The notes: a model not told the origin generated them from the sequence alone. Positions 11,280 through 22,916 are shown, counted from the first letter of the stretch. The stretch: 64,000 bases of DNA from Falciphora oryzae (GCA_000733355.1 JNVV01000032.1:81134-145133), one strand, 5' to 3'. Program-made: numbers and translations.

Positions 11280-14037
11280 TCAGGAAGACAGAGCAAGACA
11301 TGCATCAACAGCCAAGCCGACTCTAGTCTTTTGTGTTAGTAAAGGTGTGACCACAAAGCAAGAGCAGCTGCCAATAAAAACAAGGGGCGAAGCCAACTCA
11401 CCTCCCCTGTTTCTGATACACCACGTCGCTGATGATGTCCCTGTCCAAGTCAGGAAACATGCCCGCCAGCGTCTCCACGACGTTGGCGTGCTCCGCCCTG
11501 TGGAGTCTTTGTGCCTCGGCGGCCTCGGCGCTGGCCTGGCGCGCCGCCGCCTCCTGGGCAGACAGCTGACGGTGGTGCTGGTGCGGGTCTCGCGGATCCC
11601 GATATTCGCTCGAGACGCGCGCCGAGTCCGGCTGCGGCGTGTGCACCGGGCTCCTCGAGGGCCCCGCGCCGCTGCCACTTGCAGCGGCGAGCGGCTCGTC
11701 AGAGAACATGCGGCCGATGGTGCTGAGAGGCCGCTGGATCGTCCTTAGAAGGCCCGATACGGCCGCCTTCTCATCCGACGAGTCCCCGCCGTCTCGGGAC
11801 GAGGTGGACCTGCGCGGCGTGGATGGCGAGCCGCCGTCACTATCCAACGACGGCCGCGTGGAAGAAGAGGCCCCGGGGTCGCCTGGTTGTAGATGCTGCT
11901 GCGGTTTCTCAGACTGCGAGGGTGGTAGAGGGGGAGATTGTGGTGGGTGTTTCTCTGCGATTTCTAGCACGGCTGCCTCGACGTTGCGCTCAAACTCCTC
12001 GTCCGTGATGGTGAGGGTAGTCCGGTCCATGTTTTCAATGAACTGAACAGCACCCATCTGGAGCATGGCTGTTGTGTAAGTCATGGCGCACGTGGGACAC
12101 ATTCGAGCATAAAGCAGAGACGTATAGAAACCACTTACCAGGGATGATAGATAGTAGCCGGCCTCACCCCCTAGCTTATCTTGGTTCCTAAATCGCAGTA
12201 TGTACTGGACATTAGAGACCAAGTGTTCAGGGTTTGCCTGGAGAACAACGTATATCAGGAGGGGCATGAACGAGTCTGCCGAAGAGTCCGATTTTGAATG
12301 TTTTAAGAGTCCTGGAAGAGTGGCGGAGAGAAACGGGGAAAGATGGAGAGGGGACGTAGTCAGTAAAACACTGTATATCCCACCCAAGCCCCAGAGTGAC
12401 ATACCAAATATGACCTTGCAGCAGTTCAGGACACATATTATCTTGTCCCGGGGAGCACGGTAGGTCGTGATCTTAAGCAGCTCCTGCTGTGCGAGCTTGA
12501 GGAAGCGGCGGCCGCTGTCAGGGATGGTGGGTATATCGAGGTGCTCGTCCCGGACCCAGCCGTAGATCTTGATCTTCTGCGCCAGGATCTCGTCGCGCTC
12601 TACGTCCTCCTGGTGCTGGCCCCTGCGCCCGGGGCCCATCGGCCTCTCGCCTCCGCGCTTGCGGTTCGGCTTGGATCCGGGGATGGGCTGCGGGGGCGGG
12701 ATGGCGGGCGAGAAGGTCTGGGTGTAGAGGCGGTTCATGACAAGCTTCTCCATTCCCTCGCGGGCATTGTCAAACTCGGCATCCGAGACCTCGCGCCAGA
12801 CGTCGCACTGCGCCATCTTGTTGGCGATGAAGGCCAGGAAGTCGCCGATAATCTTGACCTGCTCGTGCACCATCCACTGGCGCTTGCCAAACTCTGAGAG
12901 GAACGACTTGAGGTACCTCGCCACTGGGTCCGCCTTCTTGTTGCGCAGCTGCTCTAGGAATCGGTGGAAGTCAAAGGGAAGTGACGGCTCGGGCTCGGGC
13001 TCTGGTGGCGGAGGCCGGTGGAGTGACATTGTGGGCGACATGACACCCTCTGCGAGCTCGTCCTGAGACTGATTCGGCGACAGCGGTAGGCTTAGCTTTG
13101 GCGACATGGCGGTGGTGATTCTCGCCTCGTCGTTGTCTCCGTCGCCATCCTTGGGAGGCACGGGAGGTCCCGGCTCCTCCGACTCCTTGGCCTTGGACCT
13201 CGTACTTTCAGGGGACGACGATTTCGAGACCCTGATATCCTGGAGCTGCTGGGCAATGGTGGGTGCCAGCGGCTCCAGGCTAGACTTGCGAGGCGGGTGC
13301 TGCTGCGGCGGGGCGCCGAGCATGGGTCCCGCGATCTCGAGGCGCGGGCTCATCACCTCGTCCTCGCCCGGCCCACCACCGCCCTCGGCGAACTGCTCCA
13401 TGATGCTCTGGATCTCAGCGCGTGACGAAGGGCCGCCGGCGGTGTTGCCCTCCTGCTCGTCCTCACTCATGTACCGCTTCTCATCATAGCCAGCGTCGGA
13501 CAGGGCGGGCGAAGTGGAAGTGGAGGTTGAGAGCTTGCGTGATCGGCTGCCCGCCGCGTTGGAGGGCGTCCGTGAGGGCGGTTGCGAGACGTCGGGAGTC
13601 GCGGGGGTCGGGTCGATATAGGTCTTTGTGTCGATGGTGAGATGGTGGGTTGCAGTGGTGGTGCTGGCGGCAGTGGTGGGTTTGAGAGTCGCTATGGAGG
13701 AGGCCATGCCTTCGGAGGGCTCATCGCCTGCATCTCTCGGGGAGTCCTTTTCCGTGACGGCCGTGTCTTGGACGACCCCGGTGGCCGACAGGGACGGAGG
13801 CTCGCCAAGATCGAGGAGGTCCTCTCCTGCCGACGGCGCCTTGGTCTCGGAGCGCGGGGCCATATCGGCAGGGTCCGGCTGGGGTTTTGTTGGGATGCCG
13901 GCTGCGGACGACTCGAGGCCGGGGTCAGAAGGGTTGGGATGGGACGGGATCACCTCAGGGGCGGTAGCGGCTTGGGGTCCATGTTCCGGGCGACCAGGCT
14001 GGCTAGGCGACGGGGCCGGCCGAGAGGAGGACGACAT
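11280..14037 (-). CDS. vps9: VPS9/CUE-domain Rab5-type exchange factor
   Basis: Four exons (14037-12405, 12311-12139, 12057-11402, 11322-11280) predict 834 aa. The N-terminal ~340 residues are disordered (Pro/Ser/Thr). A helical bundle (FHRFLEQLRNKKADPVARYL) precedes the VPS9 catalytic domain at about 430-640, with the signatures YGWVRDEHLDIP, APRDKIICVLNCCKVIFG, DSFMPLLIYVVLQANP and GAVQFIENMD. A Ser-rich linker leads to a C-terminal CUE domain (VVETLAGMFPDLDRDIISDV then VGLAVDACLALSS), which is expected to bind ubiquitin. The layout matches yeast Vps9, which activates Rab5/Vps21 on endosomes. Introns 1 and 2 are multiples of three without stops, so they read as coding if not removed. The 13-residue last exon completes the third CUE helix. 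Confidence 0.9.
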
Positions 14038-15097
14038 GCAAACGGGCAGCTGTTTCTTTTTTTTTTTTTTTTTTTTTTTTCGTTCTTGGTCTTATGTTGG
14101 AGGATGAGGTTGCTCGATGGGGGAGAAGGCGAGGTTGATGGCAGCCTGCGTGACGCCACCACCAAGCAATCGGACTGCAGTCAGTCGGAAGGAGGGGCCA
14201 AGCGGATTCGGTTTGATCGAGTCGAGTCGAGTCGGATGGATTCCGGTTGTCGTGGAGACTCAGAGAGCCCCAGCGAGCGACAGAGTGAAAAAGTCGGTCG
14301 GTCTGTTGGAAGCTGGGTGGCAGGCTGGGCGAGAGGCTAACGACTAGATAGGCTGAGGGCTTGTCAGGAGGTGAATGCAAGGCGCTGAGACGAGCCGATC
14401 GATGGCGCACGACGGATCGGGGATCTTTAGGCGGACTGGCTGCACTTGGGTAGCAGCTTCCCCCCGCACGCGGACGGGAGTCTGGGTTCCTGGTGGGCAG
14501 GGTTGGGACCTCCGCTTGACGGCGGGGCGTTTTGGAAGCGCCACTTGTGACAACGTCACGGGCCTGCGCCGTGGTAGGCGGACACGCAGACTGCAGGCCC
14601 CCAGCCCCAGCCCAGCCTCTGCAGACCCCTGTCTTGGCTCTGGACACTGCACAAGTGAAGTGCCGCGTGTGCACGGGCAGCCACCAGACAATGCACGCAT
14701 GAGCCATTGATGGCAATGAGCTCGGCCCGCCCCGATTGGCGCACACCTGCCCTACAGCCTACAGCGGTTTTCCTCCCCTTGCGAATCCCGAACAGTTCAC
14801 ATGCTGTCTCACCCCAACACACAAGTGGAGAAGCTAAAAGGTTGTGCTTATTATTACTTAATGGGATATCAAATAAAACGCAAATGCTGAGAAGAATGCG
14901 GTGACGATACAAAGGAAATCTAGCGCTTTTTGGTCATCTGCCGCCCAGAGATCCTTTCTGCCCATCGCCAAGTTGCTGCATGAAGAAGAAGGAAGAAAGA
15001 AATGCAAACAGAACACCAAATCCGGCATGATGTTCCTGGGGCATTGAGGAATAAGAAAGAAAGCGAGTCCAAGACCGTCTCCAGCAGATCTGACCAG
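14038..15097. other. Intergenic, promoter of VPS9 gene
   Basis: This contains the VPS9 gene 5' flank and the 3' flank of the CBM19-like gene. A 24-T run at 14057-14080 becomes a poly(A) tract in the VPS9 mRNA leader, beginning 19 bases before its ATG, if the leader starts upstream of it. No gene is seen. Confidence 0.5.
14057..14080. repeat. Poly(T)/poly(A) tract before the VPS9 start
   Basis: A run of 24 T on the plus strand, and so of A in the sense of the VPS9 gene. It ends 19 bases upstream of the start codon. Its position within a leader is inferred, because no transcription start can be seen. Confidence 0.85.
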
Positions 15098-16540
15098 CTA
15101 GCCCCTCCTATCCACCACGGGGACAATACTCCTCAGGTTGTCGGGGGGCGGCGGGTTCCTAGACGGGGGCGACGGCGTGGGGGCCGGCGGTGCGGGCGTG
15201 ACGGTGCGTCCTGGGCCCCCAATCCGGCCCGGAATAGACGGAGAGGCGGTGGCCGTGGCGCCGCCACCTGCGCTCGGGGTGCTGGTCGCGATCGGGGCAC
15301 CCGTCGAGGTAGCGATCGGCCTCGTGCTAGTGCCAGCAGTCGGCGTCAAGGGCCTAGAGGGAAGCGGGGGCAAATCGGCGCCCAGCACAGAGCGAGCAAA
15401 GACGACATTGAAGCAGCCGACCTGCACACCGCGCGTCGAGTTCATCGGGATGGCAAAGCAGCTCCGCTCCAGCCCGCCCGTCGCACCGGCAGGGCAGTCC
15501 TCAACCACATCGAAGCCGCCGCCCGCACATGCCATCACGTTGCCGCCGATGCAGGCGACTTGGCCGTCTGAGCAGGCTGAGCGAAAGTTGAGTGTCGAGT
15601 ACAGCTCGTTGAGCGTGCGCGCATCGGCCTTGTTGGCGTTGTAGACCTCGGGAGAAACCGTGACGGTAGGGGCTGGCACCGAGCGGATTGCTGTGGGCAC
15701 CTGGGAGATGGGAGAGCCTGTTGGAGCCTCCGTGTTGACTCTCCGACTTGTGGGCGATGACGACTGAGAGGGGGACGCCGGGGACGAGGACAACGACGAA
15801 GACGAGGCCGGAGCTGACGATGTCGATGCCGTCACTGTGTTGGTGTTGACAGGAATTCCAGGTGCCAGAGGTGTCGTCGTCGGCTTAGGCGACCTCGTTA
15901 CCGTGACGGTCACAGTGCTGTCGAAGTCGTCGTCGTCATCCGACGGGCTCGACACAACCGGCACTGGGGCCGTCGTTGGCTTCCGGCCGGTGCTGGTTGT
16001 GATGGCCGTTGTCAGCACCTTACTGGTGCTGGGTGTGGTGGCTGTCGTGGCGCTGGCGGAAGTGGGAAGACCAGTGCCAGGCGACGGTCCGCTCGGAGCC
16101 GGAGCGGTTGTCGGCGCCCCGCTCGTCGACGTTGACACGGACGATGGCGTGACGCTGGTCGACGATACAGACAGAAGTGAAGAGGTCGTCGATGTGCTTG
16201 TCGTTGAGGAACTCGAAGTTGTCGAGTGCGTGGTCGTGCCCTGGGTTCCTGCAGGGGGGATAAGGGGCCCAAGCTTCACAGAGCTCGACATGAAGCCAGC
16301 GGCGGTCGTGGCCGTGGATGGTGAGCTCGACGTCGTCGATCCGGCGCTTGTCGTGACGGGCACACTGGTCAAGGCTGTAGAGGCAGTCCCCGTGTTGCTG
16401 GAGGTCGTTGTCGATACGATACCGGTGCTGGTTGTGGTGCCATTGAAAAATTGTCTCGGCACCAACGCTCTCCTCCTCAGAGGTCCTGCCTCCGATGGTA
16501 TAGCCAACAATAGCGGCGACAGTAGTGTGACGAGATGCAT
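15098..16540 (-). CDS. Secreted Ser/Thr-rich protein with CBM19-like domain
   Basis: A single 480-aa exon. A signal peptide (MHLVTLLSPLLLAIPSEAG) is followed by a basic RRRALVPR segment, which could be a Kex2-type processing site. Residues ~35-295 are a mucin-like Ser/Thr/Pro/Ala stretch, a likely O-glycosylated stalk. Residues ~300-378 form a cysteine-containing domain (NANKADARTLNELYSTLNF, then ACSDGQVACIGGNVMACAGG, DC, SCFAIP, GVQVGCFN) resembling carbohydrate-binding module family 19, found at the C-termini of fungal chitinases. A Pro/Thr-rich tail follows. There is no catalytic domain and no obvious GPI signal. A wall-associated, chitin-binding role is a reasonable inference. Confidence 0.8.
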   Translation of the reverse strand: MHLVTLLSPLLLAIPSEAGPLRRRALVPRQFFNGTTTSTGIVSTTTSSNTGTASTALTSVPVTTSAGSTTSSSPSTATTAAGFMSSSVKLGPLIPPAGTQGTTTHSTTSSSSTTSTSTTSSLLSVSSTSVTPSSVSTSTSGAPTTAPAPSGPSPGTGLPTSASATTATTPSTSKVLTTAITTSTGRKPTTAPVPVVSSPSDDDDDFDSTVTVTVTRSPKPTTTPLAPGIPVNTNTVTASTSSAPASSSSLSSSPASPSQSSSPTSRRVNTEAPTGSPISQVPTAIRSVPAPTVTVSPEVYNANKADARTLNELYSTLNFRSACSDGQVACIGGNVMACAGGGFDVVEDCPAGATGGLERSCFAIPMNSTRGVQVGCFNVVFARSVLGADLPPLPSRPLTPTAGTSTRPIATSTGAPIATSTPSAGGGATATASPSIPGRIGGPGRTVTPAPPAPTPSPPSRNPPPPDNLRSIVPVVDRRG

Positions 16541-18693
16541 CCTGATCGTCGCAGGTTGCTAGCGTTGAGTTCTGGTTGTTTTTCCCTCTGGGATTTGCTT
16601 TGGTGTTTGAAGACGTTGGAGATTCCGGATCTCAGGCTGAAGGGTATATGCTGTGAAGATGTAGTTGTCGAGTGGTTTCGATGTCTAGAAAGGACAGGAA
16701 GAAGACGCTGAGATGATTGCGGCCAGTCAGATAAAACCTGAAGCCGCCTCTGGAGACTTGGGCAGCAGGCCGCTAGGCAAGCAAGGACAAAGATGCGGCA
16801 GGGGATTATCACGACCAGACAAAGAAATACGCCCAGGCGTTGGTTGCTTCAGCCGTTTCAAGAGAAAGAAGCGAGGTGAAGAGTCGAGAAACAAAGGCGG
16901 CAATATGAGAGACAAAGAAATAAAGAGAATTGTGAGCGGGCTTTGGCTGCAAAACCACGACGAGGAAGATGGAGGGCAGAAGAAATACGGCAAGGAAAGC
17001 GGCAGACGCCAGATGCAGTCTTTGTATGACTTCACCCACGAGGCGGTCTCGACCCGGCCTAGGCACAAAGAAGATGACGCCGTTTGTCCTCCCCCCGGTC
17101 CTCCACAGCCAATGTCACCACATATCAACCAAGGGGCGCGCGTCTGCTGTGTCGACCGACGAGAGAGAGGCGCGGGCCTCGGCCCTCGGGCAAGAGAACC
17201 CGAAAGTAGCGGTTAGCCCCGCCGTGCGCATCACTTGATGAGCAATCGAACCGACCACCAGGAGCCAGCAGGGTAAGATTAAACATGAGACCGACCGGGC
17301 TGCAAGCTGGGGCTGGCGGCCGATCAACGAGACCCAATGCTCTAGCAGAGTTCCGGCCAGGATTGGGAGCCTGGCGACTGGACTGGGAGACACTCCCCGT
17401 GCCGCCGGCTGCGGACAGCAAGTGGAATGGGGGTCGTTGAGGCCCTAGGACAGACCAAGACTTTTTTATTTTACCCCGTCTTTCTTTGGTGTGGTTTGAC
17501 AGTTGTCGTCGACTTAGGCGCCGCATCGCTATAATTGGCAGCCCCTGAAAAGTGGGCTGCCGTAACGTGCGCTCTGGGCCAATCGCTGGGCGAGCGCTAA
17601 GGGTACCTGCGGCGGGCGGATACTACTGGGGGTGACTTGGTCATTCCCGTCAATGTGCTGGCGCCTGCAGCACAGCGTGGCCAGCGTAACGAACAGCGTA
17701 CCAAACGTGCCAAACCCAAACTCCTTCCCGTCTTTGCTGCAGCATCAAATCCAGCCACCGCCGGCGTCAATGTCTAGGTACCTATCGGGCCATGCCAACA
17801 TGCCCGCGCTCCGGACATATGTGCAGATGACAGCATATCCGCATGCACGATTAACCCCTGCCGGACGGCTAATCCCAGCTTCCACCTATGCTACACTAGA
17901 CCTGCGATAATGACATCTGCCTTTTTATCCATGTCAACTCTCATGTGCATCATCTCTTACGGGGTGGATTCTGCCCAGCATCAGGATGCATCGGCGATGA
18001 GTCTCAACGCTGCCGCTGGCCGAGTCCTGAAAATACAACCCGCCCACCGCCCTGGTCGGAATATCGGGCCACAGGGCTGGTCGGGTAGCAGAGGTCTTCC
18101 CAGAGGCCAACCATATGTTTCTGCCCCCTTGTCATTTAAAGTCTGCTAACCTAGCCGCCGGGCCAGCCCCCCAGGACCGCAGTGACGATGATGATGCATG
18201 TTGCCGCGTCCGCCGGCCACGTTCGCGGCCCTCCGCCCTCCGGGAGATTTTCAACGCGGCACATCATCATCGGTGTCGATCACGGCGTTGATCGTCGATG
18301 TTCCTCTTGCTGTTAACCCCTATGGTGCAAGATCTAGATCTAATCTATGTATGTATATCTTGGTGCAGATGGAATGCACCGGTTTCGAGGACAGAATCAA
18401 ACGCCAAGTAATGCATGTTCCCGTGTAACAAAGTAAAAGAGGGAAACCGGGGCACTTAAGAGGTGCGGAATGTCTGAACTGGTAAAAGATATTGTGGCCG
18501 CCCAATGTCGCATGATACCCTAGAAGTGAGGGCCATATCCTCGCCATGCTTGTTGCCCTCCTGTAAGGGGAAGAAGACAGGTTCCTTGCTGATGCGCTGT
18601 AAACGAATGCAGATGCAGATTAGCAAGAAAAAAAAAACTAAAGAAAACGGATAGAACGCAGAAAGCGAAAACAAGCGTAAAAGAGGCAACAGT
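16541..18693. other. 2.2-kb intergenic region
   Basis: This holds the promoter of the CBM19-like gene and the 3' flank of the methyltransferase gene. ORFs up to 167 codons occur but lack family patterns and a consistent splice context. I see no RNA gene or repeat. Confidence 0.45.
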
Positions 18694-21600
18694 TCAGCGA
18701 CACACGACCGTGTCCTCCATGCTGCTTTTCCGATGCCGCTTCACCATCGACTCCTCCCACATCTCGTTTCCGCACGACTGGCGTTTGACACCAGCCACCA
18801 TGCCGCCAAAGCGTGATGTCACCGTTGACGACTTGAAAATCATTGTTTTTGCCGACAGCTGGACTGTCGTGGTGAGACGGTCGTCGTGATGGCCGTCGAT
18901 GACAAATGGATGTTGGGGCGACGGGCCCCGAGACGAAGGTTGCTTCGAGCTATCGGGTCCGCCGGCCGTTGGAGTGGCAGGCCCGGGTGTGACGGTAGCC
19001 CACGAGGACACCTTGATTTCAGTTGTTGTCGTTACGACCGTTTTAGTTTCCTCAACTTCTGGCGCGGTCTTTGTGACGCTGATACTGGCAGGCGCATCCA
19101 TGTTCTCGTATAGCGAACCGCACATTGCCCTGCGCAGCTCCAACCCTAGAGCAAGGGCGGCCTGACGGGCGACGCTGTTCCCGACAAGCTTCCAGCGGTT
19201 AGCAAAGCTCCCAACGAGAACCTCGTCGTCGGGGATGCCCTGGGCGCGGCGTATCTCCAGGATGGAGAGCGTGCGGTGCTCATACGGGTGCGTGATGCGG
19301 CCGGTCCGCGCGTCCGTCGGCTGGGGAGTGGTGGTGACTGTTGAAAAGAGCCGGTTGGGTTCCAGCCGCGTCCAGCCTCGCGATTTGCGCGAGACACGAA
19401 GACCGTCTGGAGGGAAACACCTGCGTTCCGCCTCCGTGATCTGTTCCGTGCCGTAGTACGCCTTGGCAAAGCCCATGCCAAACGGGGCCGTCGGGATCAT
19501 CGTGGTTCTAAGCTGCTCGGTTGGCGTGATCGTGTTGGAGCAGTGGTCCGGAAAAGCAGGGCAGATTCGCACCCTGCCATCCTGGATGTTGGGCAGGCCT
19601 TGCATAGCCTCTCCGGAAGTCACGTAGCCGAATGCTGTCGGACCAAACTCGCGCTCTGAGAACTGTTCACCGTTGCTCATCTTGCCAAAACCGCGCCGGG
19701 TTATCTCTTCTGGATGAGAGTGCGACATCATGGGCCGTGCTGGCAGAGTGTGACCGGGTAAGGCGAAGAGTAAGAAGGTCCGCGATCGACTTTGGGGAGC
19801 GCCATATGTCCAAGCATCGCCCAGGATAATCTGTGTCTGATATCCCATGCCGACGATTGCGCACAGCAGCTGTCCAAAGTAGTCATTGCCGAGCCCGTTT
19901 GCGGGCTTCGACCTGGCCGAGCTTCCGACGATAGAAACGACGTTTTCGAGGATGCCGTAATTCGGTCGATAGAAGTCGACGAACGAAGCAAACGACGCAA
20001 CTAGAGACCGGTTCTTCTTTTGCTGATCCGACGACTTGTCGGCGGTAAGTAGAGAGAACCCCTGGCATGGCGAGCCGCCAGAGATGAACTCAACCTCTCC
20101 CTTGGCCGGCACTGACGGGCCACACTCCCCTTTCAGCGCCTTCTCCAGCATGATATCAACGGAGCCGAGGAACGGAACGGCGCTTTTCGGGTCCGTATTG
20201 GCCATATAAGTGTGTATGGCCGCGTCCCAGATGTCGTTTACCCACTTCACTTTGACAGCCCCGCTCTCCTCGATGCCGCGGCCGAGGTTGCCACAACCGG
20301 CGAAAAGATCGAGGCCTCGCAGTGGTCTGCAGGATTTATCCCCAGGGTTAAAACCTTGCCGGAAGGACGGCATGTCGGTGATAGGGATCAGGGTTGAGTT
20401 GCTTTGTAAGCGATGGGTGATGTAGAAACAGTTTGCAGTCCCCCGCCTATCGTATGGTGTTCGCGGCGTGGTGTCTGCGGGAATTATGCGGATAGCACAG
20501 GGCCCTCGGATCCAGGTAATCGGGATCGAGATTACATTGTCCGTGTACACAAGCTCGTTCGGCGCGACGCCACATCCGTCGGGGTCGATCCTATGCCTCC
20601 GTTCTAGCTTTCTGAGGCGAGCGTCGTTCTTGGAAAAGTCGGTTATCTCACACGGCTCGAGTGTTGTCGCGTTGAGGGACGTTTGCGCGAGCACCGTATC
20701 ACCGATTTGGTACTTCCTCTCTTTGTCCTGGCCACACGCAAGGTCCGATTCTCTCAGAACAACCCAGCGACGCTCGTCCGTCAGGTAGATTTGCCTAACA
20801 AAAAACTCCGCCTTGGTGTTCTCATCGCCGAACCACTCGACCGAGTGCGTGCCCAACACCTCTCTGGCTCGGATGGGGTGATCCTCTGCAGAGCCATGGC
20901 AGCTGCAGTGGTTCGACAGGAACAGCTCGTTGTCCCATGGGTAGGATTGGGTGCCGCATGGGGTGTCGCTGGGGTGGTAAAGCCATGTGACGTGAAATAG
21001 CCGCTCGCCTCGTTTGGACAGTGATATGTTCTGTACTCGGGCGTACCACCTGGTGTGGGCGTGGTGATCGTGGTTGTGCAACCACTTCGTGCCGCTTGTG
21101 GAATCATCTGGGGCGGTCGAAATCACATCGCCGGGTTTGATAGACGCTAGTACTGCCTCTGTCGGAGTTCCACTGCATGCAGATGTCTGCTTGGGACTTG
21201 GGCGAGGGCGGACGGCGGATATAGGTGCATTTTTAGGAATAATCTCCCTCAGGAAAGACCGGCAGTCCAGGTGAGAGAATAGGGAAAAGATGTATGGCGT
21301 GACAACGGTGTCGTTAGCTGCCTGCGGATGTGCTGGGTACTGCGTGAGATGCAAGACCTCTTTGAACAGCTTGATTTTGTTGCCATCCTGGAGGGTGCCG
21401 TGGACTTGATGCCGCAAAAACTCGGCAAAGACCGAGATTGCGGACCGATAATCGTGACTAGGGTGTTGGTGAAACCACTGCTGGAACTCGGTAGCGTTTC
21501 CATGGGTTCGCAGGAGCCAGTTTGCGAAATCCGCGCGGAAGTCGTGTATGCCGACACTCGCCTGGTCCTTGCGAGCTTCGATATAATCGATCAGGTGTTT

Positions 21601-22350
21601 GGTCAGATCGGCTAGCCAGCAGAACGGCTCGAAGAACCGGATATACTCGATGCCCGGTGCGCCCAATTTGTACCAGATGCCGTCCTTCTTACGGTTCAAC
21701 GTCGACCGGATCCAAACGTTGTCACCAACCGTGTGGTTGTCCACGCCGTAGCCCCCGACAGAGAGCTCCTCGAAAGCGACGTGCTGTAATCGGTACTTTT
21801 GATTACGGTCTTGGCCATTGGAGAGGATGCCGTCAAAGAACAAGGTACTTTTCCCCTTCCGGAAAAGCTCGTGGAGCGACGTGAGGTCGCCGGAGTACCG
21901 ATTGTTGTCGGAGTATACCGCAAAGTCGTCTAGGTAATACTCGTCTTCGTCGTGGTTGTCCCCCTTCGTCTGAGCGCGGCGGCGACGTCGGTCGCTCTGG
22001 TCCAGCGCGGCCAGGGCCTTAGCTTCCGAAACTGACGGGGTGAATTCACATAGCTCCGTGACGGGGTTGTACGTCCTGTACAATGACCTCGGTGTCGCTA
22101 GAGTGCTCTCTGGAATATCCACAGATACGAGATTGGCCTGACCCAATTGCTTCCTCGCGGGCTCACGTGATGGCTCGCGGGGAATTTCGAAGCCCTCCAG
22201 CTCCTGCTTGAAGGCCTCATGCTTCAAGTCCTCCAGCTCCAAGTCATCTTGCTTGAAGTTCGGTTTGAGGTCCTCCTGCCTGGAGTGCTGGTCGTAGTCT
22301 TCCATCTCCCAAGAGGGACTCGGCGACGGCGAGATCAAAGGAGGCGGCAT
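18694..22350 (-). CDS. dim-2: DIM-2-like DNA (cytosine-5) methyltransferase
   Basis: One exon from the ATG at 22350 gives 1218 aa; the frame is open further upstream but without an ATG. The N-terminal half has acidic and basic segments, a domain around residues 110-330, and a BAH-like region at ~430-560 (TRWYARVQNISL, HVTWLYHPSDTPCG, NELFLSNHC). The C5-methyltransferase core follows: motif I LRGLDLFAGCGNLGRG, motif IV SGGSPCQGFS with the catalytic cysteine, motif VI ILENVVSIVG, motif VIII APQSRSR, and late motifs near KLVGNSVARQAA. This order fits the DIM-2 class, which makes most DNA methylation in Neurospora, usually at RIP-mutated repeats. It is somewhat shorter than the ~1450-aa Neurospora protein as I recall it. 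All catalytic motifs look intact. Confidence 0.9.
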   Translation of the reverse strand: MPPPLISPSPSPSWEMEDYDQHSRQEDLKPNFKQDDLELEDLKHEAFKQELEGFEIPREPSREPARKQLGQANLVSVDIPESTLATPRSLYRTYNPVTELCEFTPSVSEAKALAALDQSDRRRRRAQTKGDNHDEDEYYLDDFAVYSDNNRYSGDLTSLHELFRKGKSTLFFDGILSNGQDRNQKYRLQHVAFEELSVGGYGVDNHTVGDNVWIRSTLNRKKDGIWYKLGAPGIEYIRFFEPFCWLADLTKHLIDYIEARKDQASVGIHDFRADFANWLLRTHGNATEFQQWFHQHPSHDYRSAISVFAEFLRHQVHGTLQDGNKIKLFKEVLHLTQYPAHPQAANDTVVTPYIFSLFSHLDCRSFLREIIPKNAPISAVRPRPSPKQTSACSGTPTEAVLASIKPGDVISTAPDDSTSGTKWLHNHDHHAHTRWYARVQNISLSKRGERLFHVTWLYHPSDTPCGTQSYPWDNELFLSNHCSCHGSAEDHPIRAREVLGTHSVEWFGDENTKAEFFVRQIYLTDERRWVVLRESDLACGQDKERKYQIGDTVLAQTSLNATTLEPCEITDFSKNDARLRKLERRHRIDPDGCGVAPNELVYTDNVISIPITWIRGPCAIRIIPADTTPRTPYDRRGTANCFYITHRLQSNSTLIPITDMPSFRQGFNPGDKSCRPLRGLDLFAGCGNLGRGIEESGAVKVKWVNDIWDAAIHTYMANTDPKSAVPFLGSVDIMLEKALKGECGPSVPAKGEVEFISGGSPCQGFSLLTADKSSDQQKKNRSLVASFASFVDFYRPNYGILENVVSIVGSSARSKPANGLGNDYFGQLLCAIVGMGYQTQIILGDAWTYGAPQSRSRTFLLFALPGHTLPARPMMSHSHPEEITRRGFGKMSNGEQFSEREFGPTAFGYVTSGEAMQGLPNIQDGRVRICPAFPDHCSNTITPTEQLRTTMIPTAPFGMGFAKAYYGTEQITEAERRCFPPDGLRVSRKSRGWTRLEPNRLFSTVTTTPQPTDARTGRITHPYEHRTLSILEIRRAQGIPDDEVLVGSFANRWKLVGNSVARQAALALGLELRRAMCGSLYENMDAPASISVTKTAPEVEETKTVVTTTTEIKVSSWATVTPGPATPTAGGPDSSKQPSSRGPSPQHPFVIDGHHDDRLTTTVQLSAKTMIFKSSTVTSRFGGMVAGVKRQSCGNEMWEESMVKRHRKSSMEDTVVCR

Positions 22351-22757
22351 GACGGCAGGGGGAGGACAGACGCTCACGTCACAGTGGTCGGCTGGGGTTG
22401 ACGGGAAGAGACGACCATAACGACGCAGTATCAATATCGCAAAATTGTAAAGAGAAACTGAAAATCACAAGAGGGTGCCGCCGCCAATCAAAACATGAAG
22501 CATTCAATGGAATTCACAAAATGCGACGCGCGACACGTCCCTGGCTTCGATTCTGCGCGCTCCAATCCGACAATCCATTCCTCCACCAAAGAAAGGGAGG
22601 TGGCTGGCCAATAGCAACTCAGGCTTCCAGGCCTTGGGGGTTCCACCTGCCGTTTCGGGAAGTCAACTGGGGAGAGGTGAGTCGGAAAGGCCGATGATTG
22701 CTCAGGCCCGTGCTTGGCCTCGAGGTACGAGAGGTGTCACAGAAAGGGAAGGCAAGT
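22351..22757. promoter_or_regulatory. 5' flank of the methyltransferase gene
   Basis: About 400 bp between the methyltransferase start and the left end of the transposon island. The promoter must lie here or inside the island. No specific site is recognisable. Confidence 0.4.
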
Positions 22758-22808
22758 ACCCCGACCAAAAAAAAAAAAACGCGAACTCAATAAAATTTTC
22801 CCCCCTAC
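22758..22808 (+). repeat. Left terminal inverted repeat
   Basis: The ~50-bp left arm pairs with 24475-24525 over its whole length apart from homopolymer-length differences (13 versus 15 A, 6 versus 5 C). Confidence 0.85.
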
Positions 22809-22916
22809 CAAAGCGACCGCCGCCAACTCAACTCAATCAATAACAACGTTAAAAACAATGCCTGCGCACCTTTCAACCCCTAAAAAAAAAAACACGCGTT
22901 TAATCTATTTGCAATT

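Noticed and set aside
12058..12404. Reading the VPS9 gene as one long exon
   Set aside because: Two segments inside have GTATGT/GTAAGT donors and CAG acceptors. Their removal restores VIFGLLKHSK and joins the VPS9 blocks.
22351..22434. Upstream extension of the methyltransferase frame
   Set aside because: The frame is open but begins at TTG; the first ATG is at 22350.
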